A stretch of 64,000 bases of DNA from Micromonospora sp. CB01531 (lineage in GTDB: Bacteria > Actinomycetota > Actinomycetes > Mycobacteriales > Micromonosporaceae), in the NCBI RefSeq assembly GCF_001905095.1, contig NZ_LWLS01000024.1, positions 1-64,000 of the forward strand. The letters are read 5' to 3'. Both the position numbers and the translations under genes were made by a program. Positions 44,900-54,005 of the stretch are shown piece after piece. The notes under the pieces were generated by a model. It searched no databases, was not told the origin of the DNA, and saw only the letters and a program-made list of their open reading frames with translations. Within the stretch, counting starts at the first letter, position 1; each line of letters opens with the position of its first letter.

Positions 44900-45561
44900 C
44901 CGTCCGGGTGGTGATCGTCGACGACCAGGCGCTGGTGCGCGCGGGGTTCCGGATGGTGCTGGACTCCCAGCCCGACCTGGCGGTGGTCGGCGAGGCGATC
45001 GACGGCGCGGACGCGCTGCGCGTGCTGGACCGGGTCGAGGCCGACGTGGTCGTCATGGACCTGCGGATGCCGACCATGGACGGGGTGGAGGCGACCCGGC
45101 GGATCTGCGCCCGGCCGCCTGCCGGGCGGCCCCGGGTGCTGGTGCTCACCACCTTCGACACCGAGGCCGACGCGTTCGCCGCGCTCCAGGCGGGGGCCAG
45201 CGGGTTCCTGCTCAAGAACGTCCCGCCGGAGGAGCTGCTCGCCGCGATCCGGGTGGTCGCCGAGGGTGACTCGGTGGTCGCCCCGTCGATCACCCGGCGG
45301 CTGCTCGACCGGTTCGCCGGCCAGCTCGGCCCGGCTCCCACCGAGGACCCGCGGCTCGCCCAGCTCACCGAACGTGAGCGGGAGATCTTGCTGCTGGTGG
45401 CGGAGGGGCTGTCCAACGCCGAGATCGCCGGCCGGGTGCACGTCGCGGAGGCGACGGTGAAGACCCACGTCGGCCGGATCCTGGCCAAGCTCCAGCTCCG
45501 CGACCGGGTGCAGGCGGTGGTGCTGGCGTATGAGAGTGGGCTGGTCACGCCGGGCGGCTGA
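44896..45561 (+). CDS. NarL/LuxR-family response regulator
   Basis: A 221-residue partner of the preceding kinase. Receiver: VVIVDDQALVRAGFRMVL, phospho-acceptor D55 (VVMDLRMPTMDG), VLTTFD and FLLKNVPPEELLAAI. Output: LuxR helix-turn-helix LTEREREILLLVAEGLSNAEIAGRVHVAEATVKTHVGRILAKL. Its ATG overlaps the kinase stop by four bases. The likely target is the ABC transporter gene 121 bases downstream. Confidence 0.95.
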   Translation: MTVRVVIVDDQALVRAGFRMVLDSQPDLAVVGEAIDGADALRVLDRVEADVVVMDLRMPTMDGVEATRRICARPPAGRPRVLVLTTFDTEADAFAALQAGASGFLLKNVPPEELLAAIRVVAEGDSVVAPSITRRLLDRFAGQLGPAPTEDPRLAQLTEREREILLLVAEGLSNAEIAGRVHVAEATVKTHVGRILAKLQLRDRVQAVVLAYESGLVTPGG

Positions 45562-45682
45562 CCCGGCGTACGACCTGGGGCGTACGGGTCCACCCGGTCC
45601 GGGGCGACCGCCGGCGTACCAGGATCGAGCGCGCAGGTGGAGATCGACAGGGCGGTGTCGCGCATAGCGTCGGAGGCGTCAG

Positions 45683-48600
45683 ATGAACGTCTCCACACGG
45701 GAGCAACACGTGTCCGTCGCACCCACGACCACCGGCGTCGCCGTCACCGCCCGAGGCCTGCGCAAGGAGTACGGCTCCGCGCAGTCCCGCGTCGTCGCCC
45801 TCGACGGCGTCGACCTCGACCTCGCCGCCGGCCGCTTCACCGCCGTGATGGGCCCCTCCGGCTCCGGCAAGTCCACCCTCATGCACTGCCTCGCCGGCCT
45901 CGACCGGCCCTCCGCCGGCACGGTACGGATCGGCGACGCCGACCTGGCCCGGCTCGACGATCGCCGGCTGACCCTGCTGCGCCGGGAGCGGATCGGCTTC
46001 GTCTTCCAGAAGTTCAACCTGCTGCCGACCCTCACCGCCGAGGAGAACATCGTGCTGCCGCTGGCCATCGCCGGCCGCCGGCCCGATTCGGCCTGGCTGC
46101 GGCAGGTGGTGGCCGCGGTCGGCCTGACCGACCGTCTCGGGCACCGGCCGGCCGAGCTCTCCGGCGGCCAGCAGCAGCGGGTGGCGGTGGCCCGCGCGCT
46201 GATCACCCGCCCCTGGGTGCTGTTCGCCGACGAGCCCACCGGCAACCTCGACTCCCGCTCCGGTGCGGAGGTGCTGCGCCTGCTCCGCGAGGCGGTCGAC
46301 ACCCTCGGCCAGACCGTGGTCATGGTGACCCACGATCCGGTGGCCGCCGGCTACGCCGACCGGGTGGTCTTCCTCGCCGACGGCCGGGTGGTGGACGAGC
46401 TGGTCCGGCCCACCGTCGGGCAGGTGCGTGAGGCGCTCACCCGCCTCGACCCGGCCGGCGCCCTCGCGCCGTCGGGTGGGGCGGTGACCGGAATGCTGCG
46501 CCTGACCCTGCGCCAGGTCCGCGCCGACTGGCTGCGCCTGCTGCTCTCCTCGCTGGCGATCGTCCTCGGGGTCGCCTTCGTCGCCGGCACCCTGATCTTC
46601 ACCGACGGCATCCGCGCCGGGGCGTACGCCCGCGCCGGCACCTTCGACCGGCACACCGATCTCGGCGTGTACGGCCAGGACGACAAGCCGCTGCCACCCG
46701 CTCTGGTGGACCGGGTGCGGGCCGTCGACGGGGTGGCCGCCGCCGGTGGCGAACTGCTCGGCTCGGGCGGGGTCGTCGGCGCCGACGGCCGCCCGGTGCT
46801 CGGCTACGCCGTCCTCGCCGCCGTCCCCACCGACCCGGTAGTGCAGTCGTACGACGTGGTCGCCGGCCGGCTGCCGCAGCGCCCGGGCGAGCTTGTCCTC
46901 GACGCGCCGACCGTCGCCGAACAGGGCTTCCGGCTCGGCTCGCCGGTCGGCGTGGGCGGGGCCACCGGGGCGGCCCGGCCGTACACCCTGGTCGGCACCG
47001 TCGACGTGGACGGCACCTCCCGGGACGTCGGCGGGCCGTACATCGGGCTGGCCGGCGTCGACGCTCTCGCCGTCAGCGGCCAGCGCGGGTACGACCGGAT
47101 CCTCGTCGCCGCCCGGCCCGGGGTGGACCGCGCCACGCTCGTCGAGCGGGTCCGCGCGGCGGCCGGCCCCGGGGTGGTGGTCAAGGACCGGCAGCGGATC
47201 CTCGACGAGGCCGTGGAGGACGGCGTACGGAACCTGCGGCAGTTCAGCGCCTTCCTGCTCACCTTCGCCGCGGTGGCCGTGGTGGTGTCCGGCTTCGTCA
47301 TCGCCAACACCTTCGCCATCGTGCTGGCCCAGCGCACCCGGCGTACCGCGTTGCTCCGGCTGGTCGGGGCCACCCGTGGCCAGGTGTTCCGGGCCACCCT
47401 GCTGGAGGCGGCGGTGACCGGGCTGGTCGCGTCGGCCGCCGGGGTGCTGGCCGGGGTCGGTCTGGCCGTCGGACTGGACGCCCTGATGTCCGCCCAGGGC
47501 GCGCCGGCGGGCGGCCCGCTCACGATGAGCCCCGCGACCGTGCTGCTCTGCCTCCTCCTCGGCACCCTGATCACCGTCGGTGCCGCCGCGGTGCCGAGCT
47601 GGCAGGGCACCCGGATCGCGCCGGTGGCGGCGCTGACCGACGCGGCCGTGCAGCCGGCCCGGCGGGCGGGCCGGATCCGGCTCGCGGCCGGTGCGCTGGT
47701 GCTCGCTGGCGGCGTGGCCGCCCTGCTCGGCGCCGGCGCTTCCGGCCAGGTGGCGCTGGTCGCGCTCGGCGGGGTGCTGGCCTTCTTCGGCATCGTGCTG
47801 TTCGGGCCGGTGCTGGTGCCGGCGCTGGTCCGCCTGCTCGGCCGGCCGGTGCGCCCGCTGCTCGGCGCGACCGCCGGGCTGGCCGTCGCCAACGCCGTCC
47901 GTAACCCACGCCGGGTCGCCGCCACCGCGACCGCGCTGGTGATCGGGATCGGGCTGGTCACCGCCTTCGTGGTCGGCGCGGCCAGCGCCAAGCGGGGCAT
48001 CGAGGACGGGGTCGACGCCGAGGTCGGGGTGGACTTCGTGGTGACCGGCATCGGTGGCGACCTGCCCGCCCCGCTGGCCGGCGCGCTGGCCGCCCGCCCC
48101 GAGCTGGGCGTGGTGCACGAGCAGCGCAGCCGGGTGGCCGACGGGGTGCAGCTGCGCGCGGCGCACCCGGCGCTGGTGCGCCGGACGCTGACCGGCGTCG
48201 ACGCCGGCGACGTGGGCGAGCTCGGGCCCGGCGCGGTGCTGGTGCACCGGGAGTTGGCCACGGCACGCGGCTGGACGGTCGGGGAGAACGTCACCCTCGC
48301 CGGCCGGCAGTTCCGGATCGCCGCGGTGGTGCACGCCGACGACGCCCCGCTGGCCGGCAGCCCGGTCCCGGCCGGGTACGTGGTCGAGGTGGTGGACTCG
48401 GACTTCACCCGGCTCTTCCCGGCGCAGCGCGGCTACCTCGCCGAGGTGGACCCGGCGCCGGGGGTCGCCCCGGCGACCGCGAAGGCGGCGCTCACCCAGG
48501 TGCTGGCCGACTACCCGACGGTCAACCTGATGGACCAGGCGGCGTACAAGAAGATGCTCACCGGCACGGTGGACATGGTGCTGGGCTTCGTCACCGCGTT

Positions 48601-48976
48601 GCTCGGCCTGGCGGTGGTCATCGCCCTGGTCGGGGTGGCCAACACGCTGACCCTGTCCGTGGTGGAACGCACCCGGGAGAACGCGGTGCTGCGGGCGGTG
48701 GGGCTGACCCGGCGCGGCATGCGGGCCGCGCTGGCCGTCGAGGCGGTGCTCATCGCGCTGGTCGGCGCGGTGCTCGGCGTCGCCCTCGGCACCGCGGTCG
48801 CCGCCGGCGCGATGGCCGTGGTGGCCCGGGTGGGCGGCAGCTTCATCCTGGTGCTGCCGCCGGCGCGGATCGCCCTGATCCTCGGCGTGGCGGTGCTGGC
48901 CGCGCTGGCCGCCTCCGTCCTCCCGGCCCGGCGCGCGCTGTCCCGGCCGGTGGTGGAGGCGCTGGGCGCGGAGTGA
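45683..48976 (+). CDS. ABC exporter, MacB/LolD-type ATPase fused to a duplicated FtsX permease
   Basis: A 1097-residue protein. Residues 20-245 are an ABC ATPase: Walker A GPSGSGKST (57-65), signature LSGGQQQR, Walker B VLFADEPTGNLD. From M271 (LRLTLRQVRADWLRLLLSSLAIVLGVAF) a full FtsX-type permease follows, with two repeats, each with membrane helices around an extracellular domain (FtsX motifs near 520-640 and 970-1090). These two parts are normally separate genes. A GTG at 45710 with GGGAG before it is an alternative start; the ATG at 45683 also has GGAGG. MacB-type exporters expel lipids, peptides or antibiotics. Confidence 0.92.
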   Translation: MNVSTREQHVSVAPTTTGVAVTARGLRKEYGSAQSRVVALDGVDLDLAAGRFTAVMGPSGSGKSTLMHCLAGLDRPSAGTVRIGDADLARLDDRRLTLLRRERIGFVFQKFNLLPTLTAEENIVLPLAIAGRRPDSAWLRQVVAAVGLTDRLGHRPAELSGGQQQRVAVARALITRPWVLFADEPTGNLDSRSGAEVLRLLREAVDTLGQTVVMVTHDPVAAGYADRVVFLADGRVVDELVRPTVGQVREALTRLDPAGALAPSGGAVTGMLRLTLRQVRADWLRLLLSSLAIVLGVAFVAGTLIFTDGIRAGAYARAGTFDRHTDLGVYGQDDKPLPPALVDRVRAVDGVAAAGGELLGSGGVVGADGRPVLGYAVLAAVPTDPVVQSYDVVAGRLPQRPGELVLDAPTVAEQGFRLGSPVGVGGATGAARPYTLVGTVDVDGTSRDVGGPYIGLAGVDALAVSGQRGYDRILVAARPGVDRATLVERVRAAAGPGVVVKDRQRILDEAVEDGVRNLRQFSAFLLTFAAVAVVVSGFVIANTFAIVLAQRTRRTALLRLVGATRGQVFRATLLEAAVTGLVASAAGVLAGVGLAVGLDALMSAQGAPAGGPLTMSPATVLLCLLLGTLITVGAAAVPSWQGTRIAPVAALTDAAVQPARRAGRIRLAAGALVLAGGVAALLGAGASGQVALVALGGVLAFFGIVLFGPVLVPALVRLLGRPVRPLLGATAGLAVANAVRNPRRVAATATALVIGIGLVTAFVVGAASAKRGIEDGVDAEVGVDFVVTGIGGDLPAPLAGALAARPELGVVHEQRSRVADGVQLRAAHPALVRRTLTGVDAGDVGELGPGAVLVHRELATARGWTVGENVTLAGRQFRIAAVVHADDAPLAGSPVPAGYVVEVVDSDFTRLFPAQRGYLAEVDPAPGVAPATAKAALTQVLADYPTVNLMDQAAYKKMLTGTVDMVLGFVTALLGLAVVIALVGVANTLTLSVVERTRENAVLRAVGLTRRGMRAALAVEAVLIALVGAVLGVALGTAVAAGAMAVVARVGGSFILVLPPARIALILGVAVLAALAASVLPARRALSRPVVEALGAE

Positions 48977-49000
48977 CCGGGAACGGACCCGGAACGCCGA

Positions 49001-49027
49001 GCCGGTCCCGCAGCGGATGCGGGGCCG
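49001..49027. terminator. Hairpin between the ABC exporter and kinase genes
   Basis: CCGGTCCCGCA (49001-49011) and TGCGGGGCCGG (49017-49027) pair with one mismatch around five bases, between convergent genes. Confidence 0.65.
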
Positions 49028-49070
49028 GTCCGGCTGGGTTGCCCCGGTGCGCTCGCCTGCGTTCGGCGGA

Positions 49071-50453
49071 TCAGCCGCCCGCGCGGGGCTGTTGATCCGT
49101 TTTGACGTTGGTCTGCGTGCTGGCGCTGTCGCTCGGTGACGGCTGGCCTTCCGACGGCGAGCCGGTCGGGCTGGGCTCCGTCGGCGGTGATGTCGAGGCG
49201 CTCGGCGGCGCTTCGGACGCCGACGGCTCCACGGACGCGGTCAAGGACGGGGTGGGGGTCGGGGTCGCCGTGGCCGAGGGGCTGTTATCCGGCCGGGCCG
49301 GCCGGCGCGGCCGCGTGCCCTCGTCGGGGCTGGTCTCGGTTACCGCCGGCGACTCCGCGTCGTCGCTGGGCGCGACGGCCGGCGGGGTGCTCTCGATGGT
49401 GATGCCCGGCTCGCCCGTGTTCCGCGCCGCGCCGAGCGCCGCGCCCAGGGCGGCCAGGGCGACCAGCACCGCGGCCAGCGCGCCGACCAGGGTCCCGCGC
49501 CGGGTCCGGCGGCCGGCGGGCGCCACCGTGGCCAGGGGCGCCGCGACGGTCAGGTCGTCCCGGCCGGGGGCCGGTCCGACCGCCCCGCGCAGCGTCACCG
49601 GTACCGTCGCGGTCGGTGCCCCGGCCATGGCCGCCCGGGCCGCCGCAGCCATCGCCGCGCCGTCCGGGAAGCGGTCTGCCGGGCCCTTGGCGAGAGCCCG
49701 GGCGACCAGGTCGCGGACCGGCTGCGGGATGTCCGCCGGCAGCTCCGGCGGCTCGTCGTCCAGGTGCCGGACCGCCACCTGCAGCGGGCTGTCGCCGGTG
49801 AACGGCGGGCTGCCGGTGAGGCAGCAGTGGGCGACGGCGCCGAGCGCGTAGATGTCGGTTGCGCCGGAGACCGGCCGGCCGGCCGCCTGCTCGGGTGCCA
49901 TGTAGAGCGCGGTGCCGGGCACGGCGTTGGCGCTGGTGATGCTGGTGACGTTGGTCGACCGGGCCACGCCGAAGTCGACCAGCACGACCGTGCCGTCCTG
50001 CTGCACCAGCAGGTTGCTCGGCTTCACATCCCGGTGGACGATGCCCCGGGTGTGCGCCCCGTGCAGGGCCTGGGCCACCTGCGCCACGATGGACATCGTC
50101 TCGGCGACCTCGAGCTGGCCGGCCTCCTGGATCCGCCGGGAGAGCGGCTCGCCGTCGACGAACTCCATGACCAGGTAGTCGGCCCGGCCGCCGTCGGGCA
50201 GCTCGTCCTCGCCGCAGTCGAAGACCTGGACGACGCCCGGGTGACGCAGGGACGCCATGATCCGCGCCTCGGCGCGGAAGCGGGCGATGAAATCGGGGTC
50301 GGAAACCAGCGCGGGAAGCAGGACCTTCACCGCGACCCGACGGCCCAGCACCAGGTCGGTGGCACGCCAGACGTCACCCATGCCGCCGGTGGCGACACGG
50401 TCATCCAGGCGGTACCGACCGCTGAGCACGACCTCCGAAGACAACACCTCCAT
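49071..50453 (-). CDS. PknB-like Ser/Thr protein kinase
   Basis: A 460-residue membrane kinase from the ATG at 50451-50453. The kinase domain (13-270) is complete: glycine loop VATGGMGDVWRA, K43 (VAVKVLL), HRDVKPSN (D142), DFG (D160), MAPEQA and DIYALGA. One membrane helix follows (about 323-345), then an extracellular Pro/Ser/Thr-rich tail without PASTA repeats. Targets are unknown. There is little room for a ribosome site before the ATG, so a leaderless transcript is possible. It is divergent from the ECF sigma gene across 544 bases. Confidence 0.92.
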   Translation of the reverse strand: MEVLSSEVVLSGRYRLDDRVATGGMGDVWRATDLVLGRRVAVKVLLPALVSDPDFIARFRAEARIMASLRHPGVVQVFDCGEDELPDGGRADYLVMEFVDGEPLSRRIQEAGQLEVAETMSIVAQVAQALHGAHTRGIVHRDVKPSNLLVQQDGTVVLVDFGVARSTNVTSITSANAVPGTALYMAPEQAAGRPVSGATDIYALGAVAHCCLTGSPPFTGDSPLQVAVRHLDDEPPELPADIPQPVRDLVARALAKGPADRFPDGAAMAAAARAAMAGAPTATVPVTLRGAVGPAPGRDDLTVAAPLATVAPAGRRTRRGTLVGALAAVLVALAALGAALGAARNTGEPGITIESTPPAVAPSDDAESPAVTETSPDEGTRPRRPARPDNSPSATATPTPTPSLTASVEPSASEAPPSASTSPPTEPSPTGSPSEGQPSPSDSASTQTNVKTDQQPRAGG

Positions 50454-50997
50454 ACCGTACCCAGTGGTGCCCGGAAGTATTTCCCGCGATCTCTCCCGTC
50501 GGGGCGCGTGGGCGGTCCGACCGTCCTCCGTCGAACGGCCAGCGGCCCCGGGTGTCGAATGGCGGACCGTGACGGGTCGGGTACGATCGGCCAGGAATCG
50601 CCGCTCCACGCTTGGTTTGTCCGCGTTGACCGGCCTGACTCGAGCAGCGGTCGGTCCGCAGCGTTCTGGCGGTGCTCTTCGTTACATCGACCCGCCGTGG
50701 CCGCCCGTAGAGAATTCTCACTCTTTCCCGGTCGAGTGGCGGCTTGTCCACCGGTGCCTCCGCTCCTAGCGTTAGCCCGGCTCTGGGCCGCCCCATGACG
50801 CGGGTACGGTATGTCCGCCGACGGACCGTACTTCGCGGCACGTGTGTCCATGCGCGCGCCGCACGTTTCCGCGCGGAGCGCCGATCAGGCCAGCGGGGGG
50901 CTGATGGTGCGGGTGGGGTCCGGTCACCGGGACCGGAACGGGCATCGGGCACGCCGCACCGGCAGGCGTCGGTCCCGAGAACGGAAATGGCGGATCC
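50454..50997. promoter_or_regulatory. Long divergent intergenic region between the kinase and ECF sigma genes
   Basis: 544 bases without a convincing gene; short open frames here lack ribosome sites and family resemblance. The main structure is an inverted repeat GTACGGT (50804-50810) / ACCGTAC (50825-50831) with an inner TCCG/CGGA pair, a candidate operator or leader hairpin. The stretch 50690-50740 is AT-richer and could hold promoters. Confidence 0.4.
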
Positions 50998-51639
50998 ATG
51001 ACCGGTGAGCTGAGCGAGGCGGTTGCCGCAGCGCAGGCGGGCGACGAGGAGGCCTTCCGCTTCCTCTACCGCAGCCTGCAGCCCGGCCTGCTGCGCTACC
51101 TCACCGCCCTGGTCGGCGCGGACGCCGAGGACGTCGCCTCCGAGGCCTGGCTGCAGATCTCCCGCGACCTGCCCGGCTTCGCCGGTGGGGAGTTCCGCGC
51201 CTGGACGGTCACCATCGCCCGCAACCGCGCCATGGACCACCTCCGCCGGCAGCGCCGGCGGCCGTCCCTGCCGGTGCCGGTGCAGGCGCTCAGCGAGCTG
51301 GCCGGGGACGCCGACACCGCCGAGCGCGCCGGGGAGACCATCGGCACCGAGAGCGCGCTCGCGCTGATCGCCACCCTGCCGCAGCGGGAGGCGGAGGCGG
51401 TGCTGCTGCGCGCCGTGATCGGGCTCGACGCGGAGACCGCCGGGCGGGTGCTGGGCCGGCGGGCGGGCGCCGTCCGTACCGCTGCACACCGGGGGCTCCG
51501 GCGCCTCGCCGCGCTCCTGGAACGCTCCGACGTGCACCAGCCGTCCAACCGGACCGAACAGGCCACCCCACCCCGCCCCCGTACCGGCCGGGGACGAGCG
51601 GCGGCGAATGCGCCCAAGGCCGAGCCGGCAGACGGATGA
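50998..51639 (+). CDS. ECF-type RNA polymerase sigma factor
   Basis: A 213-residue sigma-70-family factor. Region 2 (about 22-85: DEEAFRFLYRSLQPGLLRYLTALVGADAEDVASEAWLQISRDLPGF, then FRAWTVTIARNRAMDHLRRQRRRP) and region 4 (about 115-165: ALALIATLPQREAEAVLLRAVIGLDAETAGRVLGRRAGAVRTAAHRGLRRL) are present. A ~45-residue Pro/Arg-rich tail follows. The next gene encodes a single-pass membrane protein, a possible regulator of this sigma factor. Confidence 0.92.
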   Translation: MTGELSEAVAAAQAGDEEAFRFLYRSLQPGLLRYLTALVGADAEDVASEAWLQISRDLPGFAGGEFRAWTVTIARNRAMDHLRRQRRRPSLPVPVQALSELAGDADTAERAGETIGTESALALIATLPQREAEAVLLRAVIGLDAETAGRVLGRRAGAVRTAAHRGLRRLAALLERSDVHQPSNRTEQATPPRPRTGRGRAAANAPKAEPADG

Positions 51640-51655
51640 CGTGAGGGGAATCTGG

Positions 51656-52597
51656 ATGAGGTTTCACCGATCCGTCGGACCCGCCGACCGGGCGGAGTCC
51701 GACCGTCTTCTCGACACGGCCCGTGCCGGCCGCCAGCCGACCGCCGATCCGCTCGCCCACCTGCTCGTCGCGGCGGCAGCTCCCGCCGAGCCGGGCGAGC
51801 TGTCCGGCGAGGAACAGGCGCTCGCCGCGTTCCGGGCGGCCCGCGCGGCACCCGTACCGGCGCCGGCGCTCGCGCCTCGTCGGCCGGGACGCCTCCGCGT
51901 CGGCGCGGCGGCCTGGCTGGCCGGGCTCGCCACCACCGCCACCGCCGGGGTCGCGTTCGCCGCGGTGAGCCTCGACCGGCCCGACCAACCGGCGCCGCCA
52001 CCGGCCCCGAGCACGTCGGGCAGCACCGGCGGGGAGAGCGCGGCGGCGCCGACGGGGTCCCAGGGCGGGAGCCCGACCGGCACCGGAACTCCCGGCCAAG
52101 CCCCGACCACCGGTGCCGCCCCGACCCCGACCGACGGGCCGGGCCAGCCGGCCGGCGCCGGCAAGCTGGCCGGCCACTGCAAGGCCTACCTGGCCAAGTC
52201 GCCACCGCAGCGGGCCAAGGCGCTGGAGTCGCCGGGCTTCGCCGACCTGGTCGCCACGGCGGGCGGCGCGGACCAGGTGGAGGACTTCTGCCTCCGGCTC
52301 GTCCCGGAACGGGCCCCGAAGCCGTCCCCAGATGCCTCCGCCACGTCGTCCGGCGCCCCTGCCACGTCATCCGCTGCGCCCGCAAAGTCGTCCGGTGCGC
52401 CTGCCAAGTTCGGGTCCGCCGGCGCGTCGTCCGGGGCCGACGGCGCGACCACGTCCGCCGGGGGCCCGGACAATTCGAACAGCGCCAAATCGAACAGCGG
52501 TAAGTCGAACAGCGGTAAGGCGAACAGCGGCAAATCGGGTAGCGGCATGTCCGGTGTGGGCAACCCGGCGGTGCAGAGGCCAGGCGTCGGCGGCTGA
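51656..52597 (+). CDS. Single-pass membrane protein with repeat-rich exterior, possible anti-sigma partner
   Basis: A 313-residue protein from the ATG at 51656 (AGGGGA upstream), 16 bases after the sigma gene. Layout: ~80 cytoplasmic residues (RAESDRLLDTARAGRQPTADPLAHLLVAAAAPAEPGEL), one membrane helix (about 83-104), a Pro/Thr/Gly-rich stretch, a compact block GHCKAYLAKSPPQRAKALES to QVEDFC with two cysteines, and a tail of NSGKS-type repeats. It lacks the HxxxCxxC zinc motif of ZAS anti-sigma factors. Its cytoplasmic part and position suggest binding the sigma factor, but this is inference. Confidence 0.72.
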   Translation: MRFHRSVGPADRAESDRLLDTARAGRQPTADPLAHLLVAAAAPAEPGELSGEEQALAAFRAARAAPVPAPALAPRRPGRLRVGAAAWLAGLATTATAGVAFAAVSLDRPDQPAPPPAPSTSGSTGGESAAAPTGSQGGSPTGTGTPGQAPTTGAAPTPTDGPGQPAGAGKLAGHCKAYLAKSPPQRAKALESPGFADLVATAGGADQVEDFCLRLVPERAPKPSPDASATSSGAPATSSAAPAKSSGAPAKFGSAGASSGADGATTSAGGPDNSNSAKSNSGKSNSGKANSGKSGSGMSGVGNPAVQRPGVGG

Positions 52598-52772
52598 CCC
52601 TACCGGCATCGGCCGCACCCGAATCCGGACAAAAATTCATCGCCCTCGGCGGGCGGGATCCGTCTGCTAGACAGAAGATGGGTGGGACCGCGGACGCCCG
52701 ACCCGCGACGGTGGGGGCGCCCGTCGACACCGTGGTCGCCCACCCCCGCACGGGGAGAGGAGCCTTCTCTTG

Positions 52773-54005
52773 GTGATGTCACCGGAGCTGGACCGGGCGA
52801 CCGTCCTGCCGGACGAGGCCGCCGCCGCCCGGCACATGGCCAGGATCTGCTTCAAGACCGGTCCGCCCACGCTCACCGGCGTCGAGCTGGAATGGACGGT
52901 GCACGACGCCGCGGACCCGGCCCGCCCGGTCGACCGCGCGCGGTTGCACCGGGCGCTGGGGCGGCACAGCCCCGTCACCATCGATCCCACCAGCCCGGCC
53001 GAGAGGCTCCGGCACGGCGGCGCCGTGACCGTGGAGCCGGGCGGGCAGGTGGAAATCTCCTCCGCGCCGCGACCGTCGATCGCCGCGCTCATCCTGGCCA
53101 CCGAGGCCGACGTCGCCGAGCTGACCGCCGCGCTGGACGCCGCCGGCCTCGCTCTCGGCCATACCGGCCTGGATCCCTGGCGGATCCCGCGCTCCGTCGT
53201 GGAAACCCCCCGCTACCAGGCCATGCGCTGCGTCTTCGACCGGCACGGCCCGGCCGGTCGGGTCATGATGTACAGCACGGCCAGCCTGCAGGTCTGCCTT
53301 GACGCGGGCGAGCCGGAGCAACTGGCGCAGCGGTGGGCCACGGCCCACGCCGTCGGTCCGCCGCTGCTGGCCGCGTTCGCCACCGCGGACCGGTACGCCG
53401 GCCGGCGTACCGGCTGGGCCTCCGCCCGGATGGCCGCCTGGCTGGCCATCGACCCGGCCCGGACCCGGCCGGTCTGGTCGCCCGTTTCGCCCGACCGTGA
53501 CCCGCTCACCGCGTGGACCGAGTACGCGCTCGCCGCGCCACTGCTGTGCATTCGCGGTGACGGCCCGGACTGGACCCCGCCGCCGGGGGTCACCTTCGCC
53601 GACTGGCTGGCCGGGGCGCTGCCCCGCCCGCCGACCACCGAGGACCTGGAGTACCACGTCAGCACGCTCTTCCCGCCGGTACGCCCGCGCGGCTACCTGG
53701 AGGTGCGCTACCTGGACGCCCAGCCACGACGGGAGTGGACGGTGCCGCTGGCCGTGCTGGCCGCGCTGTTCGCCGAGCCGGCCACCACCAGGGACGCGCT
53801 GGCCGTCGCCGCCCGGGTCGCCGACCGCTGGCATGCCGCGGCCCGGCACGGGCTCGACGACGGCCCGCTGGCTGCCGCCGCTACGGCCCTGTTCGACCTG
53901 GCCCTGGCGGCCCTGCCCGAGCTGGACCTGCCGGCCGGGATCCACGAGGAGACGAGTCGAGGAATCATGCGGCGCCGCGTCGCCGCGGGGAGGGGACACC
54001 GGTGA
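52773..54005 (+). CDS. egtA: Ergothioneine biosynthesis glutamate-cysteine ligase EgtA
   Basis: Makes gamma-glutamylcysteine, the thiol donor for ergothioneine. About 410 residues of the plant-type GCS2 family: TGVELEWTVHD, GGAVTVEPGGQVEISSAPRPS, and PPVRPRGYLEVRYLDAQP near the end are the family landmarks. The start is ambiguous between TTG 52770, GTG 52773 and ATG 52776; GAGAGGAG at 52755-52762 best suits the first two. First gene of the egtABCD cluster; its stop overlaps the egtB start by four bases. Confidence 0.92.
   Translation: MMSPELDRATVLPDEAAAARHMARICFKTGPPTLTGVELEWTVHDAADPARPVDRARLHRALGRHSPVTIDPTSPAERLRHGGAVTVEPGGQVEISSAPRPSIAALILATEADVAELTAALDAAGLALGHTGLDPWRIPRSVVETPRYQAMRCVFDRHGPAGRVMMYSTASLQVCLDAGEPEQLAQRWATAHAVGPPLLAAFATADRYAGRRTGWASARMAAWLAIDPARTRPVWSPVSPDRDPLTAWTEYALAAPLLCIRGDGPDWTPPPGVTFADWLAGALPRPPTTEDLEYHVSTLFPPVRPRGYLEVRYLDAQPRREWTVPLAVLAALFAEPATTRDALAVAARVADRWHAAARHGLDDGPLAAAATALFDLALAALPELDLPAGIHEETSRGIMRRRVAAGRGHR

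Noticed and set aside
45545..48334. A 929-codon minus-strand open frame opposite the ABC exporter
   Set aside because: The plus strand encodes a full ATPase-permease with all motifs; the antisense frame has no recognisable domain.
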